DNA of 64,000 nucleotides, from positions 176,051,744 to 176,115,743 of the forward strand of contig CM030363.1 of assembly GCA_017893485.1 (NCBI GenBank), in the 5' to 3' direction. Both the position numbers and the translations under genes were made by a program. Positions 22,108-34,650 of this stretch are shown here, in pieces. The notes beneath the pieces were generated by a model. The model saw only the letters and a program-made list of their open reading frames with translations. It was not told the origin of the DNA and did not search any database. The stretch comes from Hemerocallis citrina. Lineage: Eukaryota > Streptophyta > Magnoliopsida > Asparagales > Asphodelaceae. Numbering within the stretch: position 1 is the stretch's first letter; each line of letters begins with the position of its first letter.

Positions 22108-23100
22108 TGTAAATCACCCTGTGGGGGGGGGGGGGATTGAAGAGGGTGATTGTGCAGAAATTAAAAATTCAAATGAAATGCGTACAGTAAAAAAGATAGA
22201 GTAAGAGAAAGCAAACAGAGCAACGAGCAAGATACAGCAATATAACGTGGTTCGACCCTCAGGTCTACGTCCCCACCACCTATTTGTAGCAATTCTCCGC
22301 CACAAGCGTTCCACTATACTTTAAACCCGTGTACAATAATTCTCGGAATTCAGGCCGAGAGACCTATTATACCCGCAGGGCTTCTACAAATAAGTCCTGC
22401 AAAACTCACCGAAGTAGAAGAAAAGAAAAACTCTCAAGATCTAAAAGGACCTTGACTAAAGAATACAATAAAATCTCTCACACTCGGAGTGTTGATTGGA
22501 TGATTAGTTCAGAAGAGTTATAATAGCAAAGGGTGAAGAATACATAGTGAATTTGCATCTATTTATAGAGTAAGGAAATGCATCTTTCCGAAAATGAAAA
22601 AATATTTCCAAAATAGTCAGGTCTGCACTTGGTCAGTCGACCGCAATGATGAACAGTCGACCGTTCATCTTTTAACTCGAAAGTCGAGAGATGACCGGTC
22701 GACTGATTTATCTTTTTCTCAGAAATGAACGGTCGATAGTTATGACGGTCAACCGTCATTTTGTGTGATCGACCGCTGTCGTGTAGATTCGACTTTTATT
22801 TGGCGATTTCACTTTATATTCTTTCCAAAACTAATTTATCAATCAATACTACTTTACATTTATTCCCTTGACATAAAAAAAAATAAATTATCTATTTTTG
22901 CTAGTTTTCTTAATGATTTGAAGCACATATTTCTTGTATGCAATCTTCATTGATATTTTTGGTTCATGCTTCTTTTGCTTGATTTCCAATCACTTTGAAT
23001 CTAATATTTTGGTTTTCCTTTTCTGTAGATCCTGTAAATCTCAACTAAAAATATTAGTTGTAGATGATACGTTTTGTGCGCACCAAACTTGAGGTAAACA
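22108..23100 (-). mobile_element. 3' LTR of the SIRE-like copia
   Basis: The minus strand begins TGTTTACCTCAAG and ends GGGTGATTTACA. It contains a TATA box (CTCTATAAATAG, 22558-22570), a G/C homopolymer at 22127-22136 and several GTCGACCG motifs at 22620-22790. The element it belongs to is truncated, so no target duplication is available. Confidence 0.78.
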
Positions 23101-23115
23101 ATCTCCCCCTTTTGG
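23101..23115 (-). promoter_or_regulatory. Polypurine tract of the SIRE-like copia
   Basis: The minus strand reads CCAAAAGGGGGAGAT directly before the LTR start TGTTTACC, a typical copia plus-strand primer. Confidence 0.88.
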
Positions 23116-23879
23116 TGTGGACAAAACATACCTTAGAATTTAAAAATGTAATCATACCTTAGATTTTAAAAAAATATTAGAAGAGATCCAAGTGCTCCCC
23201 CTAAATCCAATACTCCCCCTAAATTCATGCATGGTAAAGTTTTAATAAATGTGCGTTCATGATACAACCTATATGTAAAGATCAATACTTGTTTGAAAAC
23301 ATGCTTACATATATTTTGAGAGTCAAGCAATTTTTGGGGAATGTAAAGTTTGGCAAAAATATTACATTTTTGAAAACCAAAGGAAATTCTGCTTACATGA
23401 TACCATTGATCGCGAAACTCTTCGATATACAATGAAAGCTCAACATGGTATCATAGATTTGAGATTTTGCCAATACATAAGAGAGACATGAATTAAAAGA
23501 TTCAAATAAGTTAAAATAGATTTCAAGTTCTAAGTAAAATAGATTTCAAATTCTAAGTGAAAAAAAATTCTCCCCTTTTGGAACACACCAAAAAATGCAA
23601 AATACAACTGACATAAATCACAAAGAGAAAGCTAAAAACAGAATTGGCAGATTAGAAATCGGTCGACCGCACAATCGACAAATCGGAGTTAATAAGAAAT
23701 TATGTGCGATTGGAAGAAAAACAGAGAGTGGGACGGTTGACCTCACAGTCGACCGATGAAAATAGAACAAGTGTGTGTGTTCGACTATAAGAAAAATAGA
23801 GAGGGGACTGGTCGCTGCCCGGTCGAGTGTACACCTTTGCAGGATGACAGTCGACCAAAAACCAATTATGCTGAAATGT

Positions 23880-26280
23880 CAATAACATTTAATTCACCTT
23901 TCAAAAAATGGAAGCATTTTTCATCTAAAGGTTTGGTAAAAATATTAGCAAGTTGGGAATCTGTTGAAACATACTCAAGAATGACATCTCCCTTTTGAAA
24001 ATGATTTTTAATGAAGTGATATATGCTTAGTACGACTATGTTGATCAGAATTCTTAGTCATGTGAACAGTGCTAGTATTGTCGCATTTAATGGGAATGTG
24101 ATCAAAGAATACATTTTAGTACTCTAATGTATGTTTCATCCATAATACCTCCGCACAACGGGATTCAGTGGCTATGTATTTGGTGTCGACAATAGACAAG
24201 GTTACAAATTTTGTTTCTTGGATGCCCATGAGACAAGACAATCTCCAAGAAATGACATGTACTGCTAGTACTCTTTCTATCTGTCAAACTCCCGGCATAG
24301 TCGACATCTGAATAGCCTAAAAGAGAAAATTTTCTATTTTTCGGGTACTAAAGAATAGTATTTGGTGTGCCTTCAAGATATTGAATGATACGCTTAACTA
24401 CAACCAAATGAGATTCTTTGGGACACAATTGGAAACGAGCACACAAACAGACACTAAACATAATATCTGGACGAGATGCAGTAATATAAAGTACGCTACT
24501 AATCATACCAAGATAGGTAGAAATATTAACATTTTTACCGGATTCGTCTTTGGACAGTTTAGTGATAGTTGCCATACGAGTTTTATATGTGTTCGCATTG
24601 TCAAGACCGAACCTTTTGACTAGTTCTTTCGCATATTTGGATTGGTTTATGAAGATGCCGTCCTTTCGTTGTTGTATTAGGAGCCTAAGAAAGTAGGTTA
24701 ATTCTTTCATCATTCTCATTTCAAATTCATCCAGCATTTTCTTAGAGAATTCCCTACATAGATTATCATTAGTAGATCCAAATATAATACCATCAACATA
24801 AATCTGAATAATTAAAATGTCTGTAGAAACATTTTTGATAAACAGTGTAGTGTCTACTTTCTCTTTAGAGAAACCTACATGAATAAGAAACGAGCTTAGT
24901 CATTCATACCAAGCACGAGGAGCTTGCTTCAAACCATACAAAGCTTTATCAAGGCAGAATACATGGTTTGGGTGTGTGGGTTCAGTGAAGCCAGGTGGTT
25001 GTTCAACATAAACTTCTTCCGAAATAAAACCATTTAAAAATGCACTTTTAACATCCATTTGAAAAAGCGTAAAATCCATGTAAGAAGCAAAAGCAAGTAA
25101 AATACGAATGACTTCAAGCCGTACAACAGGTGCAAACGTTTCATCAAAATCAACTCCTTCTTGTTGGTTATATCCTTGTGCAACAAGACGGGCCTTATTT
25201 CTAATAATGGTACCAGATTCGTCCAACTTGTTCATAAACACCCACTTCGTTCCAAGTACGGTTCTACTGTGGGGTCTAGGTACAAGTCTCCATACTTGAT
25301 TCCTTTCGAATTGATTAAGTTCTTCTTGCATGACAATGATCCAGTCATTGTGTTGCAGGGCCTCCTTAATATTTTTGGGTTCAAGTATGGATACGAATGC
25401 GGAAAAACACATAAAATTTTGATCTTGAGTTCGAGTAGTTACCCTTTTTGATATATCATTTCAGATAAGATTTGGTGGGTGGCTAGACATAATTTTCCAA
25501 GCAGAGCGCTTTTCGCTGGTGGAAGGTTGAGGTTGTGCTTGTGGCAGAATGTGATCATCTTCCATGGCATCAATTTGTTGTGTATGCATCTCGTCTATCA
25601 AGGAGTTGTTACTACTTTGATTGATGGATATGTTTCCATCTTGATGTGACACATTGTTTTGAGAATTTGCATTTGGTCTCTTTTCAGTATGTACCTGTTT
25701 TTTTTCAATACGAACACCTGTCTCATCATCATCAAGAACATGTAATATCTCTTTTGTGAGAGGAGTAGTTTCATCAAATATAATATCTATAGATTGTTGA
25801 ATTGTGCATATTCTTTTATTAAATACACAATATGCCTTGCTACTTAGAGAATATCCTAAGAATATGCCTTCATCACTTTTACGATCAAATTTTCCAAGTT
25901 ATCTAGGCTATTTAAAATGAACATTTTGCATCCAAATACACGAAAATAACTCAAGTTCGGAATTTTTCCATAATATAGTTCAAAAGGCGTTTTCTCAAGA
26001 TACTTCCTAATGATTACTTGGTTAATGGTATAACATTCTGTATTGACAGCTTCGGCCCAAAACGACTTTGGTAAATCATTCTTACTGAGCATGGTGCCGG
26101 CCATTTCTTCAAGAGATCAATTTTTTTCTTTTAACAACCTCATTTTGTTGGGGAGTGCGAGGACATGCGAACTCATGTTTTATTCCATTTTTGTCACAAA
26201 ATGACGTAAAGAGTTCATTTTGAAATTCCCCACCATGATCACTGCGAATAGTAATGATGGTAAGGCTTTTCTCATTTTCT
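23880..26280 (-). pseudogene. SIRE-like copia pol: integrase end, RT, RNase H
   Basis: From right to left on the minus strand: integrase core end with RSDHGGEFQNELFTSFC and PRTPQQN (26280-26110), the integrase C-terminus (26104-25856; KSFWAEAV, VFGCKMF), a linker with acidic/Gln-rich sequence (25650-25460), RT fingers and palm (25412-24900; TKWVFMNKLDE, VYVEQPPGF, LYGLKQAPRAWYE), RT thumb (24737-24348; YFLRLLIQQRKDGIFINQSK, ASRPDIMFSV) and an RNase H remnant to about 23880 (ends with TDSQLAN-like and TKPL-like sequence). Several frameshifts and stops occur (for example after AWYE at 24900). Protease and gag are absent. Confidence 0.82.
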
Positions 26281-26284
26281 ACTC

Positions 26285-26848
26285 TGTAGTAGAGTAAGTT
26301 ATGACAAGGGATTGAACCCTACAAGATGAAGAACGATTAAGAGGCTTGCCCTCGGACCTATGTAGTATGGGATGCATAGAATCTGAACAAGTGCGCATTA
26401 GTGTCATGTAATATAAATAATTGCATTAAGGACTAAGTGCACAATCACAACACGACATCAATAGGGTATTCCCCTTAGTTTGATATGTGAACAAGTTTGT
26501 GTTTGTTAAATACGGAAAATCAATTATACTGTTTCCGGCATAGAGAGGATGGCCGTGTATAATATTCGTCGGTTGAATAAACTGACGTACCCATAGTTTT
26601 GTATGAAGGGTAAATGACATGATAAAGATTAAAGGAGAACTGATGCTTAGAGATTATTCAAATGTTGTTGTACTTTCATTTATATAAATGTTGTAAATTT
26701 GCTTCCGCTGTAAAATGTAAAGTGTAAAGATTCTTGTAACTCTGATGTAAAGTGAAAAGTTTTAAATTCTTTGTAAAATTGTACGAAAGAAGTGTAAAGA
26801 TCCTGTGGAATCTCGAATTCAGTTGTATTATAGAATTCGGGGTGTTAC
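26285..26848 (+). mobile_element. Partial LTR of the 683-bp family
   Basis: It shares GGGATGCATAGAATC, ACGTACCCA and AAAGTTTTAAATTC...TTGTACGAA with the solo LTR 7598-8280 and ends GGGGTGTTACA. Its 5' part is missing and no matching duplication is found, so it marks a truncation or recombination joint with the copia at about 26284. Confidence 0.78.
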
Positions 26849-27622
26849 ACATCATGTAGGCATCCTGTGGTAATTCACCTCCTACCATAAATGTGACACA
26901 ACCCGTAGTCATTCGATTGCCCCAAAAGCGTCGCCACCGGGACGGTACTCTGGAGTAGTATTCACGTCCTAATCAAGATGCATCATGGGACATCCTGTGG
27001 ACACTCTCACGCCGCCAATCCAATGGCCCTCATACTTATGTTTGTCTCGTACATTCATCACATCTTCACTATGTATCTCATCCTTATGTATAATATGAGG
27101 TTACTATTCTAGAATCTAGCATTACTCCTACATCGGTCCTTTCAACAACATTCATTATCAACGACCCAAACTTGGTCAACAAAATTTCATAAATTCTCTT
27201 TTTAAGTACTTTTCATGCTTGCCGATGTAGAGTCTTAGCCACGTTCTAGTATAAGTCATCTTTTCCCATTCATTGAAACATGTCCACCAAATTTCACATT
27301 TCATCACATTCTCTTTTCAACACATTTTTATGCACAATTTGCATATTCAAAAAAAAAATTCTTATTTGATTCTACTTAACAAAAGTCTCAATTCATCACT
27401 TTGCAATCATTTCCATATTCAAGATTTTCACTTTTTTTATTTTAGAAACTCAAAAGATCAAAACTAAAGTGAACTCTTCTCTTAAAAAAAATTGTATTTC
27501 TCTTTTTAAGAGTCCATAATTCCAGAATAATTTTTTTTTAAAGTTTATAACTCAAGGAATTTCTAATATTTTCTCCCTATTTCTTTTTATATATTTTTTT
27601 GTAAGATTCACAATAGTCAAAG

Positions 27623-27661
<39 letters not shown>

Positions 27662-27682
27662 CCCAAAAATGTTTTTGGCTAC
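26849..27682. other. Unassigned AT-rich spacer
   Basis: It contains a repeated CATCCTGTGG motif (near 26872 and 26989), poly-A/T stretches and a (TA)n run at 27626-27659. I find no gene and no complete element. Confidence 0.4.
27626..27659. repeat. (TA)n microsatellite
   Basis: About 16 TA dinucleotides in an AT-rich spacer. Confidence 0.97.
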
Positions 27683-28156
27683 TGTAGAACCCCGTATTTT
27701 CAAATATTATTTTAATTATTTGAAAATGAATTTAAATGATTTTGAGGATTTAATAAATGTTTTCTAAGAAATTTATTCTTTGGTACATGCAAAACACGCG
27801 CAAATGACTTTTTAGAAGTTTGGAAAATTAAGTTTTCTTTATGAAAAATCATTATTTATTATTTGAGAATTATTTAGTATTTTTCCAGATTTTTCTGAAA
27901 TTAATTATGCGTATTTGCAATTTTTGAGAAAAGAAGGACTTATTTGCAAAATTGACAATTTTAAGGGTTGAAGTGCAAAAGATGTTTTCTGGACATTCCG
28001 ATCAGTACTTTTGAGGTTTAGAAATATATTTTCTATTAGATCCTAATTTAAAGGATATTTGATTTAGTTTTCAAGAAAGGAATTATATATGCAAGATGTA
28101 TTTTGAAAAGGAGTATTTTGCAAATTGGGTGAAAACCCTAATATTTTAATTCGGCA

Positions 28157-28163
28157 TATATAA
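28157..28163 (+). promoter_or_regulatory. TATA box of the 2.73-kb LTR
   Basis: GGCATATATAAGGG follows an AT-rich U3-like stretch. It is supported by position only. Confidence 0.5.
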
Positions 28164-29539
28164 GGGATTTTCCTATTCCCAGCCGTCATTGAGTATACAC
28201 AGGATTTTTGAGATTATTTTGAGGAACAAGAAGAGGCTTTTTGGATCTAGCAAGGAGAAGAGCTATTTCGTGGATTTTCTTCAAGAACAATGTGAGTTGG
28301 TTTGTTTGTTTTGCTTTGTTTTGTTTGTTTTGATTGGAAGATGACGTGAGATCTTTGTTATGTTTGTTTGTGATCATTATACCATTCTTTGTTAGTCCCA
28401 TTGTATGTAGGACATGGATCTTTAATTCAATATGGATGATGAGAACTTTTATTTGATATTTGGACTATGATGAGAAAAGATTTAGATTTGTTGAGGATAT
28501 GTTGATTTATGAGATCATGTTGTTAGAAAGCAAATTTAGAACTGATTATGTTAAGCTTGGATATTAAAACATCTGGACCTAGTGATTGCAAACCAATTTT
28601 GATTATGTGTTGAGGAAGACATTTAGTTAGGTTGAGAAAACCCTAATGGGAGAATTGGGAATTTAGATCATGAGAGTATGAGATTGGAGAAATTGATTGA
28701 TTGAGTAATGTAACCATGATAGAGATTGTTGAGAATTGTTCATTTGCCCGAATATAAATTAACTTTATGATCAGTAATTCTTTAGAAAACTTCAAGATGA
28801 TTTTGTGTTCAGATCTGTAGCCGTCAGTCGACTGATCTGATGTGCAGTCGACTGGTACGAGCTTACAGTGTACTTTTGAGTCTTGAGATTTGTTCGGGAC
28901 GGTCGACCTAGACTGTGGTCAGTCGACTGACCCTCTGCTTGTGGTTTTGTTCAGTTCTTTCGGGGCAGTCGACTGACTTCTTGGGTAAGTCGACTGGTCA
29001 TGCCTTAGATCATTTTCGTAAAATGTTGGGATATGTCCTCTGGACAGTCGACTGGTCCATTGTACAGTCGACTGGTCCGGTAGGATCTTTGTGTTTGATT
29101 TGAGATATTTTGTTTAGTGTTTGATTTTGAGACATTTGTTTAGTACTTGATTCTGAGATATTGTTCAGTACTTGATGTTGAGATATTTGTTCAGTGTTTA
29201 ATTTTAAGATGTTCAGTTAAGTATTGGTTTTTGAGATGTTCAATTAAGAACATGATTTTGGAAATATTTTGTTGAGCCACTTGTTAAGTGGAATTTGTTC
29301 AGATTTTTGTTTTGAGTCTCTAGAGGTAAGTGACCCTAGTATACCGGTGTTGAGATATTTGTTCAGTCATTTGTTGAGGCCCTTTGAGGCGAATTTTCAG
29401 TTATTCAGATTTTTAGTCCGGTAGGGTACACTACTCTAGGAGATTTGTTCAGCAACCCAAACTAATAAGGACAGGCATTAGTAGCGTCATGACGAATGAG
29501 AACTTGAGTTATGCACCTCAGTATGACTTTTGATGTAGG

Positions 29540-29810
29540 ATTAGTCTCCTGAATTATCCAAGTAGTTAACTTGAGATGTGTGATTTATCTCCGGAATTAT
29601 CCAGGTAGTTAACCTGAGATGTGAGGTATTTCTCCGGAATTATCCAAGTAATTATCTTGAGATGTGGGATTGAACTACGGAATGATCGGAGTCGAGGCGA
29701 CGCTTTTGGGGTATTCTTGTGATTATGAGTCTATGTTTAGATGTGGGATGATCTCCTGAATTATCCAGGGAAAATACCTGAGATGTGGGATCAATCTCCG
29801 GAATGATCAA
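29540..29810. repeat. Degenerate ~55-bp repeat in the 2.73-kb LTR
   Basis: CTCCTGAATTATCCAAGTAG, CTCCGGAATTATCCAGGTAG and similar lines with GAGATGTGGGAT recur about five times at 50-60-bp steps. Confidence 0.7.
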
Positions 29811-30412
29811 GCATGGGCAAATTATCATAGTTTATCTTCATCTCTGAGTAGTCCTCGTTGTCAGCATGTAGTCATGATGTTTTCTTGAATCACTTTCATG
29901 CATTTGGATTTCCTGTTTTCGGCACACACTTGGCCTTTGGTTTTGGTATCACCCCTTATTCTTTGTTGTTACTTCATACTTTAGTGTTGATTATTATTTG
30001 TTGGATATTATGTTTTATGTTCATTTATGTTATTTGTTTGATTAGTTGCCACTCACACCATTTTTATGGCTGACCCCTTTAGTTTGGGGGTTAGGGTTCA
30101 ACTCTAGCCTCACTTGTTGCAGGTTACTGCTTAGAGTGGGAGGTTGGATGCTTAATGTTGCATTTGAGACTATTTGGACTATTTAGTTTTGTGTAAAATT
30201 TGTAAAGACATATTGTGTGGTTATTGAGTTGTAAATGTAAAGAAATATTTGGGTTGAGATGTTTAGACTTCCGCTGTGATTTGTAATAATTGTTGTAATA
30301 AAGAAAGAAAATTTTAGTGGTGTTGTTGGTGTTTATTGTTCTATTGAAGTGGATTGCTGGGATTTCGCCACTTATTTTCTAAGCTCTCATATTAGAAATT
30401 TGGGGCGCTACA

Positions 30413-30640
30413 GCTACAGCCAGATTCGAACCACACAACACACACACACACATAGTGCACAGTCACCGAGACCAAAAAGCCCCACGCGCTAGCCAAAAGG
30501 GACAAGGCGCCCAACTGTCACAAAGGGGGAGTGGGAGGGTTTTGAGTTTGATTCTCGGTGTATGGGGAAAAATCGAATTTTGGAATAAAAAGCCCCTTGC
30601 CGAGACTCGAACCCACAAACACACAGTGCTACAGTAACGC
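30413..30640 (-). repeat. Duplicated GGTTCGA (tRNA B-box-like) sequence
   Basis: On the minus strand two related stretches read TGTGGGTTCGAGTCTCGG (about 30601-30618) and GTGTGGTTCGAATCTGG, each preceded by CA/TG-rich runs and GGGGCTTT. GGTTCGANTC is the RNA polymerase III B box of tRNAs. The A box is unconvincing, so a tRNA-derived SINE is possible but unproved. Confidence 0.35.
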
Positions 30641-32140
30641 AACTAAAGCCCCCCTATAACCAGTATGCCCATAGGAATTAATTGATATAGGCTGGGTTAA
30701 AATTAGGTTTAAGTTGAGTTTTGTTTATTTGAAATATTCTATTTTTCAAACGATCGTAACTTAGTTTCTTCTTTACAAAAATATCTAAAAATTTCCAGAA
30801 TACTAGTTTTACATATATTCAACAAATCAGTGTTTTTAAAATAATTTTTTTGACATTAAAACAAGTATTTTCACTCTAATTTATGTTCTATGTTTACAAT
30901 ATTGCAAAGAAATCACTTTAACAAATTTGCTACTCAATTTCTTGCATTAGGATTTTGTTAAAAGGTGCAAAATCCTGTTTTCCCTTTTTATTCATAATGC
31001 TTATAATCCAAGTTGTATTTTTGAGCAAAATAATACCATGGTTCCAATAGCTCAAAAATTAATAATTCATTCGCTAATCAACACTTGAACCCTTTCTACA
31101 ATTACATGGTTCCAATTCTACAACTTCATGGCAATAAGTGAATTTTAATTACATTAAACATGAATTATAACCAATAGCACACAATTCATCAAGCATTTAC
31201 TCATTCGTTTAGCAAGTCCTTTTTAGAGTCTACAAGTGATTATCTTATTAGTTCTTTTAGCATGCATAAATATCAAAAATTCCCTAGCATGATATCTAAT
31301 ATTAGAAGTGTAGAAAACCACCCACCTATTTTAAGAAAATACTACAAAGCTCCTACGATCTCCTTGAACACGATTGGTCATTCTCTTCCTAGAATGAGCC
31401 ACCACAATGATCCTTCTCCTTGCACTTGGTGAAACCGAGCCCTCTCTTTGCCGTGAGTTGAAGTAGCCGATCTCCAAGGTAGGGAACACACACACACACA
31501 CTAATGCACTCAATCTTTTACTCTCCTATAGTTTCTTTCTTTCAATTATTTTTCTTAGTGTTGTATGCATGAAGGTAGCGGGTATTTATACTAATTTTAG
31601 GATAGATTGGAGGGCTAGGATTACACTAGATGGTTGTAGATGAATGGCTAGGATAAGATGGAAAGTTGTAGCAACCACCCATGACACACAAACCACCTCT
31701 CCACTAGACCACACCTCCCACACTCTCTCTCCTACTATCCGGCCAAGGATGGAGTGTGCAATGCACACACACGTGCAAACACGTGTCCCAACTAGTGTCC
31801 TCCTAATTAAAGTTGTACATTAAAAAATTAATTAATTGTCTACAAAAATATGTGTCTACATGACAAGTTAATTAAAAGTAGTTAATTTATGGGCTTTTAA
31901 AAAAATAGTGGGCTTTTAGAAAAGAAATACTTAATTTATTAAGTTGCGATTAGTTTAAAAAAGCAAATTTAAGCTCCTTAAAAGAAAAATGGGCTTAAAG
32001 AATAAAAGAAGAAAAGAGAGAAAGTAATTATTTGTTCATGTTATAGAAATCATTTCATAAGAGAATATTTATACAAAAATTTGCACGTGCACAACACGTA
32101 AAATCTTCAATTTCACATTCATTAAATTCAGGGTATTACA

Positions 32141-32153
32141 ACACTCCCTCTTT
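32141..32153 (-). promoter_or_regulatory. Polypurine tract of the chromodomain element
   Basis: The minus strand reads AAAGAGGGAGTGT directly before the LTR start TGTAATACCCTG. Confidence 0.8.
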
Positions 32154-32239
32154 AGAATAGTTTCGTCCCCGGAACCACAATAAAAGAGTGAGAAAACAAA
32201 ACACAATAAGAAGAAAGAAAATAAAATAAAATACAAATC

Positions 32240-34343
32240 AACCAAAGAGCTCAGGATGATCCTTCATCATCCTCTCCTCAGATTTCCCAGTTGCCTCTTC
32301 AACCAACTGGTTTCTCCAGAATACCTTGACCATCGGTATCGTCTTATTCCTCAAGACTTTCTCCCGATGATCAACAATCTCGACCGGAAGCTCAATGTAA
32401 CTCAGATCCAATTACAAACTCTCTGACACTTCGGGCAACTGATGACTTGGATCTGGAATGTAACCTCTCAGCATAGACACATGAAAGACATTGTGCACCT
32501 GAGACAACTCTTCTGGTTACTCAAGCCGGAAAGCAGTTTTCCCGATCTTTTTCAATATCTTATACGGGCCTATGAACCTCGGGGTCAACTTCCCGCCTTT
32601 GCCAAATCGGATCACGCCTTTGCTAGGTGATACCTTCAGAAAGAAAAAGTCACCAAACTCGAACTCCAGGTCCCTCCTCCGGTTGTCTGCATAGCTTTTC
32701 TGCATACTCTGAGCATCCACCAACCTCTTCCTGATCAGATCAATCTTTTCCGAGGTCTGCTGCACGATCTCAGGCCCAAACATCTGCCGCTCCCCAATTT
32801 TGAACCAACAAACAGGCGTCCTGCACTTCCTGCCTTACAAAGCTTCGTACGGCGCCATCCCAATAATAGTCTGAAAACTGTTGTTATAGGCAAACTCCAT
32901 CAAAGCTTGATGCCTTTTCCAACTGCCTCCAAAGTTTAGTACACAACACCGAAGCATGTCCTCGAGAATACGGTTGACTCTCTCGGTCTGTGGATGAAAA
33001 GCAGTGTTGAAATCCGTCTTGGTACCCAAAGCTTTCTGAAGACTCCTCCTGAAATACGAAGTAAACCGCGCATCTCGATCAGACACAATGGTTAACGGAA
33101 CACCATGAAGCTTGACGATCTCACCAACATACATCTTAGCTAACCTGTCCATCGAAGCAGTGAGTTTCATTGCCAAAAAGTGAGCGGACTTGGTCGTCGA
33201 TCGACTATAACCCAAATCGTATCATTGCCCTTGGAACTCTTGGGCAAGCCCGTGATGAAATCCATACTGATGTTATCCCACTTCCACTCCGAAATAGGTA
33301 ACGGTTACAATAGACCTCCGGGTTTCTGATTCTCAGCTTTGACTTGTTGACAAATCTCGCACCTCGACACAAATTCAGCCACATCCCGCTTCAAACCTGA
33401 CCACCAGAAATGCTGTTTAATGTTCTTATATATCTTGATACTCCAAGGGTGTACAAACAAAATAGTAGCATGTGCCTCCTGAAGAATACTCTCTTCCAAG
33501 TCCGACTGATCCGGAACACACAACCTCTCTCCAAACCATAGCACTTCTTCCCTGATCTGAAACTCCGACAATTTGCCAGCACCGACCTGATCCTTCATCT
33601 TCTGAATCTCTGCATCTTCTTATGACTTGCGATAATCCTTTATTCAGCGTCGGTTGAAGCTTCAACTGAGCCAAAGATAATCCCAAGTCTTGCAGAACAA
33701 CTTCAATACCAGCTCGATCCAAATCCTCTGCCAGCTACCTCTGAGTTGTAATTAAACCAGCCAGACTGCTCTTGCGGCTAAGTGCATCAGCAACAACATT
33801 AGCCTTCCCAGGATGATACTTAATCTCCAGATGAATGTCCTCAAGTACCTCCAGCCAACTCCTTTGCCTCAGGTTCAGATCCTTCTGCTGATAGATGTAC
33901 TTCAAGCTCTTATGGTCCGTGTACATGTTCAGCTTCTCACCATACACATAATGTCTCCATTGCTTCAAGGCGAAGATAATCGCAGCCAACTCCAGATCAT
34001 GAGTCGGATAATTCTTCTCATGCAATCTTAGTTGCCTATATGCGATCACTTTCCTCTCTTGTATTAAGACACAACCAAGCCCACGATGTGAAGCATCGCT
34101 GTAGACATCGTACTCAACACCTGCTCTGGGCAAAGCTAAAATGGGAGTAGTAGTCAGCCTCTCTTTCAGCTCCTGAAAGCTTGCCTTGCACTGTTCGGTC
34201 CACTTGAAGTTCACATTCTTCTTGGTCAGACCAGTGAGCGGCACGGCTATCTGAGCGTATTTTGTCAGTAAATGAACTGACGCGCCCATAGTTTCATATG
34301 TAGAAAAAAGAGGTTTACAAATTGAAGTATACATGCTGCTCAA
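32240..34343 (-). pseudogene. Chromovirus pol fragment: RT end, RNase H, integrase, chromodomain
   Basis: From right to left on the minus strand: RT connection and RNase H (34250-33735; [51 protein letters not shown]), the integrase zinc-binding domain (33598-33305; SGLKRDVAEFVSRCEICQQ), the integrase core (33215-32835; IVSDRDARF, HPQTERVNRILEDMLR), the integrase C-terminal domain (32783-32517; FGDFFFLKVSPSKGVIRFG) and a C-terminal chromodomain (about 32440-32245; VKVFWRNQLVEEATG) that typically directs insertion into heterochromatin. There are stops near 33300 and 32420 and a frameshift near 33230. The upstream pol and gag are missing. Confidence 0.85.
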
Positions 34344-34500
34344 AGATTGATTTAAATGTTGTGTAATTGTTCCATGTAATTACTGTAAATTGCTTCCGCT
34401 GTATGAATATAAATGTGTAATGTAACTCTGACGTAAGAAATGTTTTTAATTTTCTTGTAAAATTATACGAAAGAAGTGTAAGATCCTGTAGAACTTTGAT
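34262..34500 (+). mobile_element. Small fragment of the 683-bp LTR family
   Basis: TGAACTGACGCG...CATAGTTTCATATG, CTTCCGCTGTA and AAATTATACGAAAGAAGTGTA match 26585-26815 and 8030-8235. Both ends are broken. It joins the truncated chromovirus RT to filler sequence. Confidence 0.7.
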
Positions 34501-34650
34501 AGCCGTGCTACAGTAACGCAACTAAAGCCCCCTATAATTAAAAATTATTTTAAAATTAAAAATATGAAACTACATAAGAAACTATGGTATAATTTTAAAG
34601 CGGCACGGCTACATATGAAACTATGAGCGCGTCAGAAATTAAAAATAATT
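34501..34650. other. Filler DNA at a rearrangement junction
   Basis: Short patches copy nearby DNA. GCGGCACGGCT repeats 34240-34250. ACATATGAAACTATG...GCGCGTCAG is the reverse complement of 34279-34304. GTGCTACAGTAACGCAACTA copies about 30628-30647. This mosaic lies exactly where the inner end of the right LTR should be. Confidence 0.75.

Larger units (their letters stand above)
22108..26280 (-). mobile_element. SIRE-like Ty1/copia element (minus strand), 5' part missing
   Basis: The left LTR is 22108-23100, followed by a strong polypurine tract. Pol sequence then runs leftward-coding from 26280 to about 23880. The protease, gag and right LTR are missing: at 26285 the sequence changes to a fragment of another LTR family. 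The element interrupts the plus-strand copia at CATGAT|TGTAAATC. SIRE/Tork affinity rests on the tract GGGGGAGAT at the LTR edge and on the integrase-RT sequence. Confidence 0.78.
27683..30412 (+). mobile_element. 2.73-kb solo LTR
   Basis: It begins TGTAGAACCCCG and ends GGGGCGCTACA, with a perfect 5-bp duplication GCTAC (27678-27682 and 30413-30417). A TATA box (TATATAA, 28157-28163) supports plus orientation. Inside are GTCGAC motifs (28830-29070), TTTGTTCAGT repeats (29100-29400) and a degenerate repeat of CTCCGGAATTATCCAAGTAG (29540-29810). No retroviral coding sequence is present. The ends suit a Ty3/gypsy LTR but the lineage is not determinable. Confidence 0.9.

Noticed and set aside
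22127..22136. Poly-G run as a quadruplex regulatory element
   Set aside because: It is a homopolymer at a copia LTR end, as is the poly-C at 54246, and is probably typical of SIRE-type LTR ends. No separated G-tracts are present.
27626..27659. (TA)n tract as a replication origin or matrix site
   Set aside because: It is a plain microsatellite in an AT-rich spacer, with nothing else to support it.
30427..30640. Functional tRNA gene
   Set aside because: Only a B-box-like motif is present. There is no cloverleaf and no acceptor stem.
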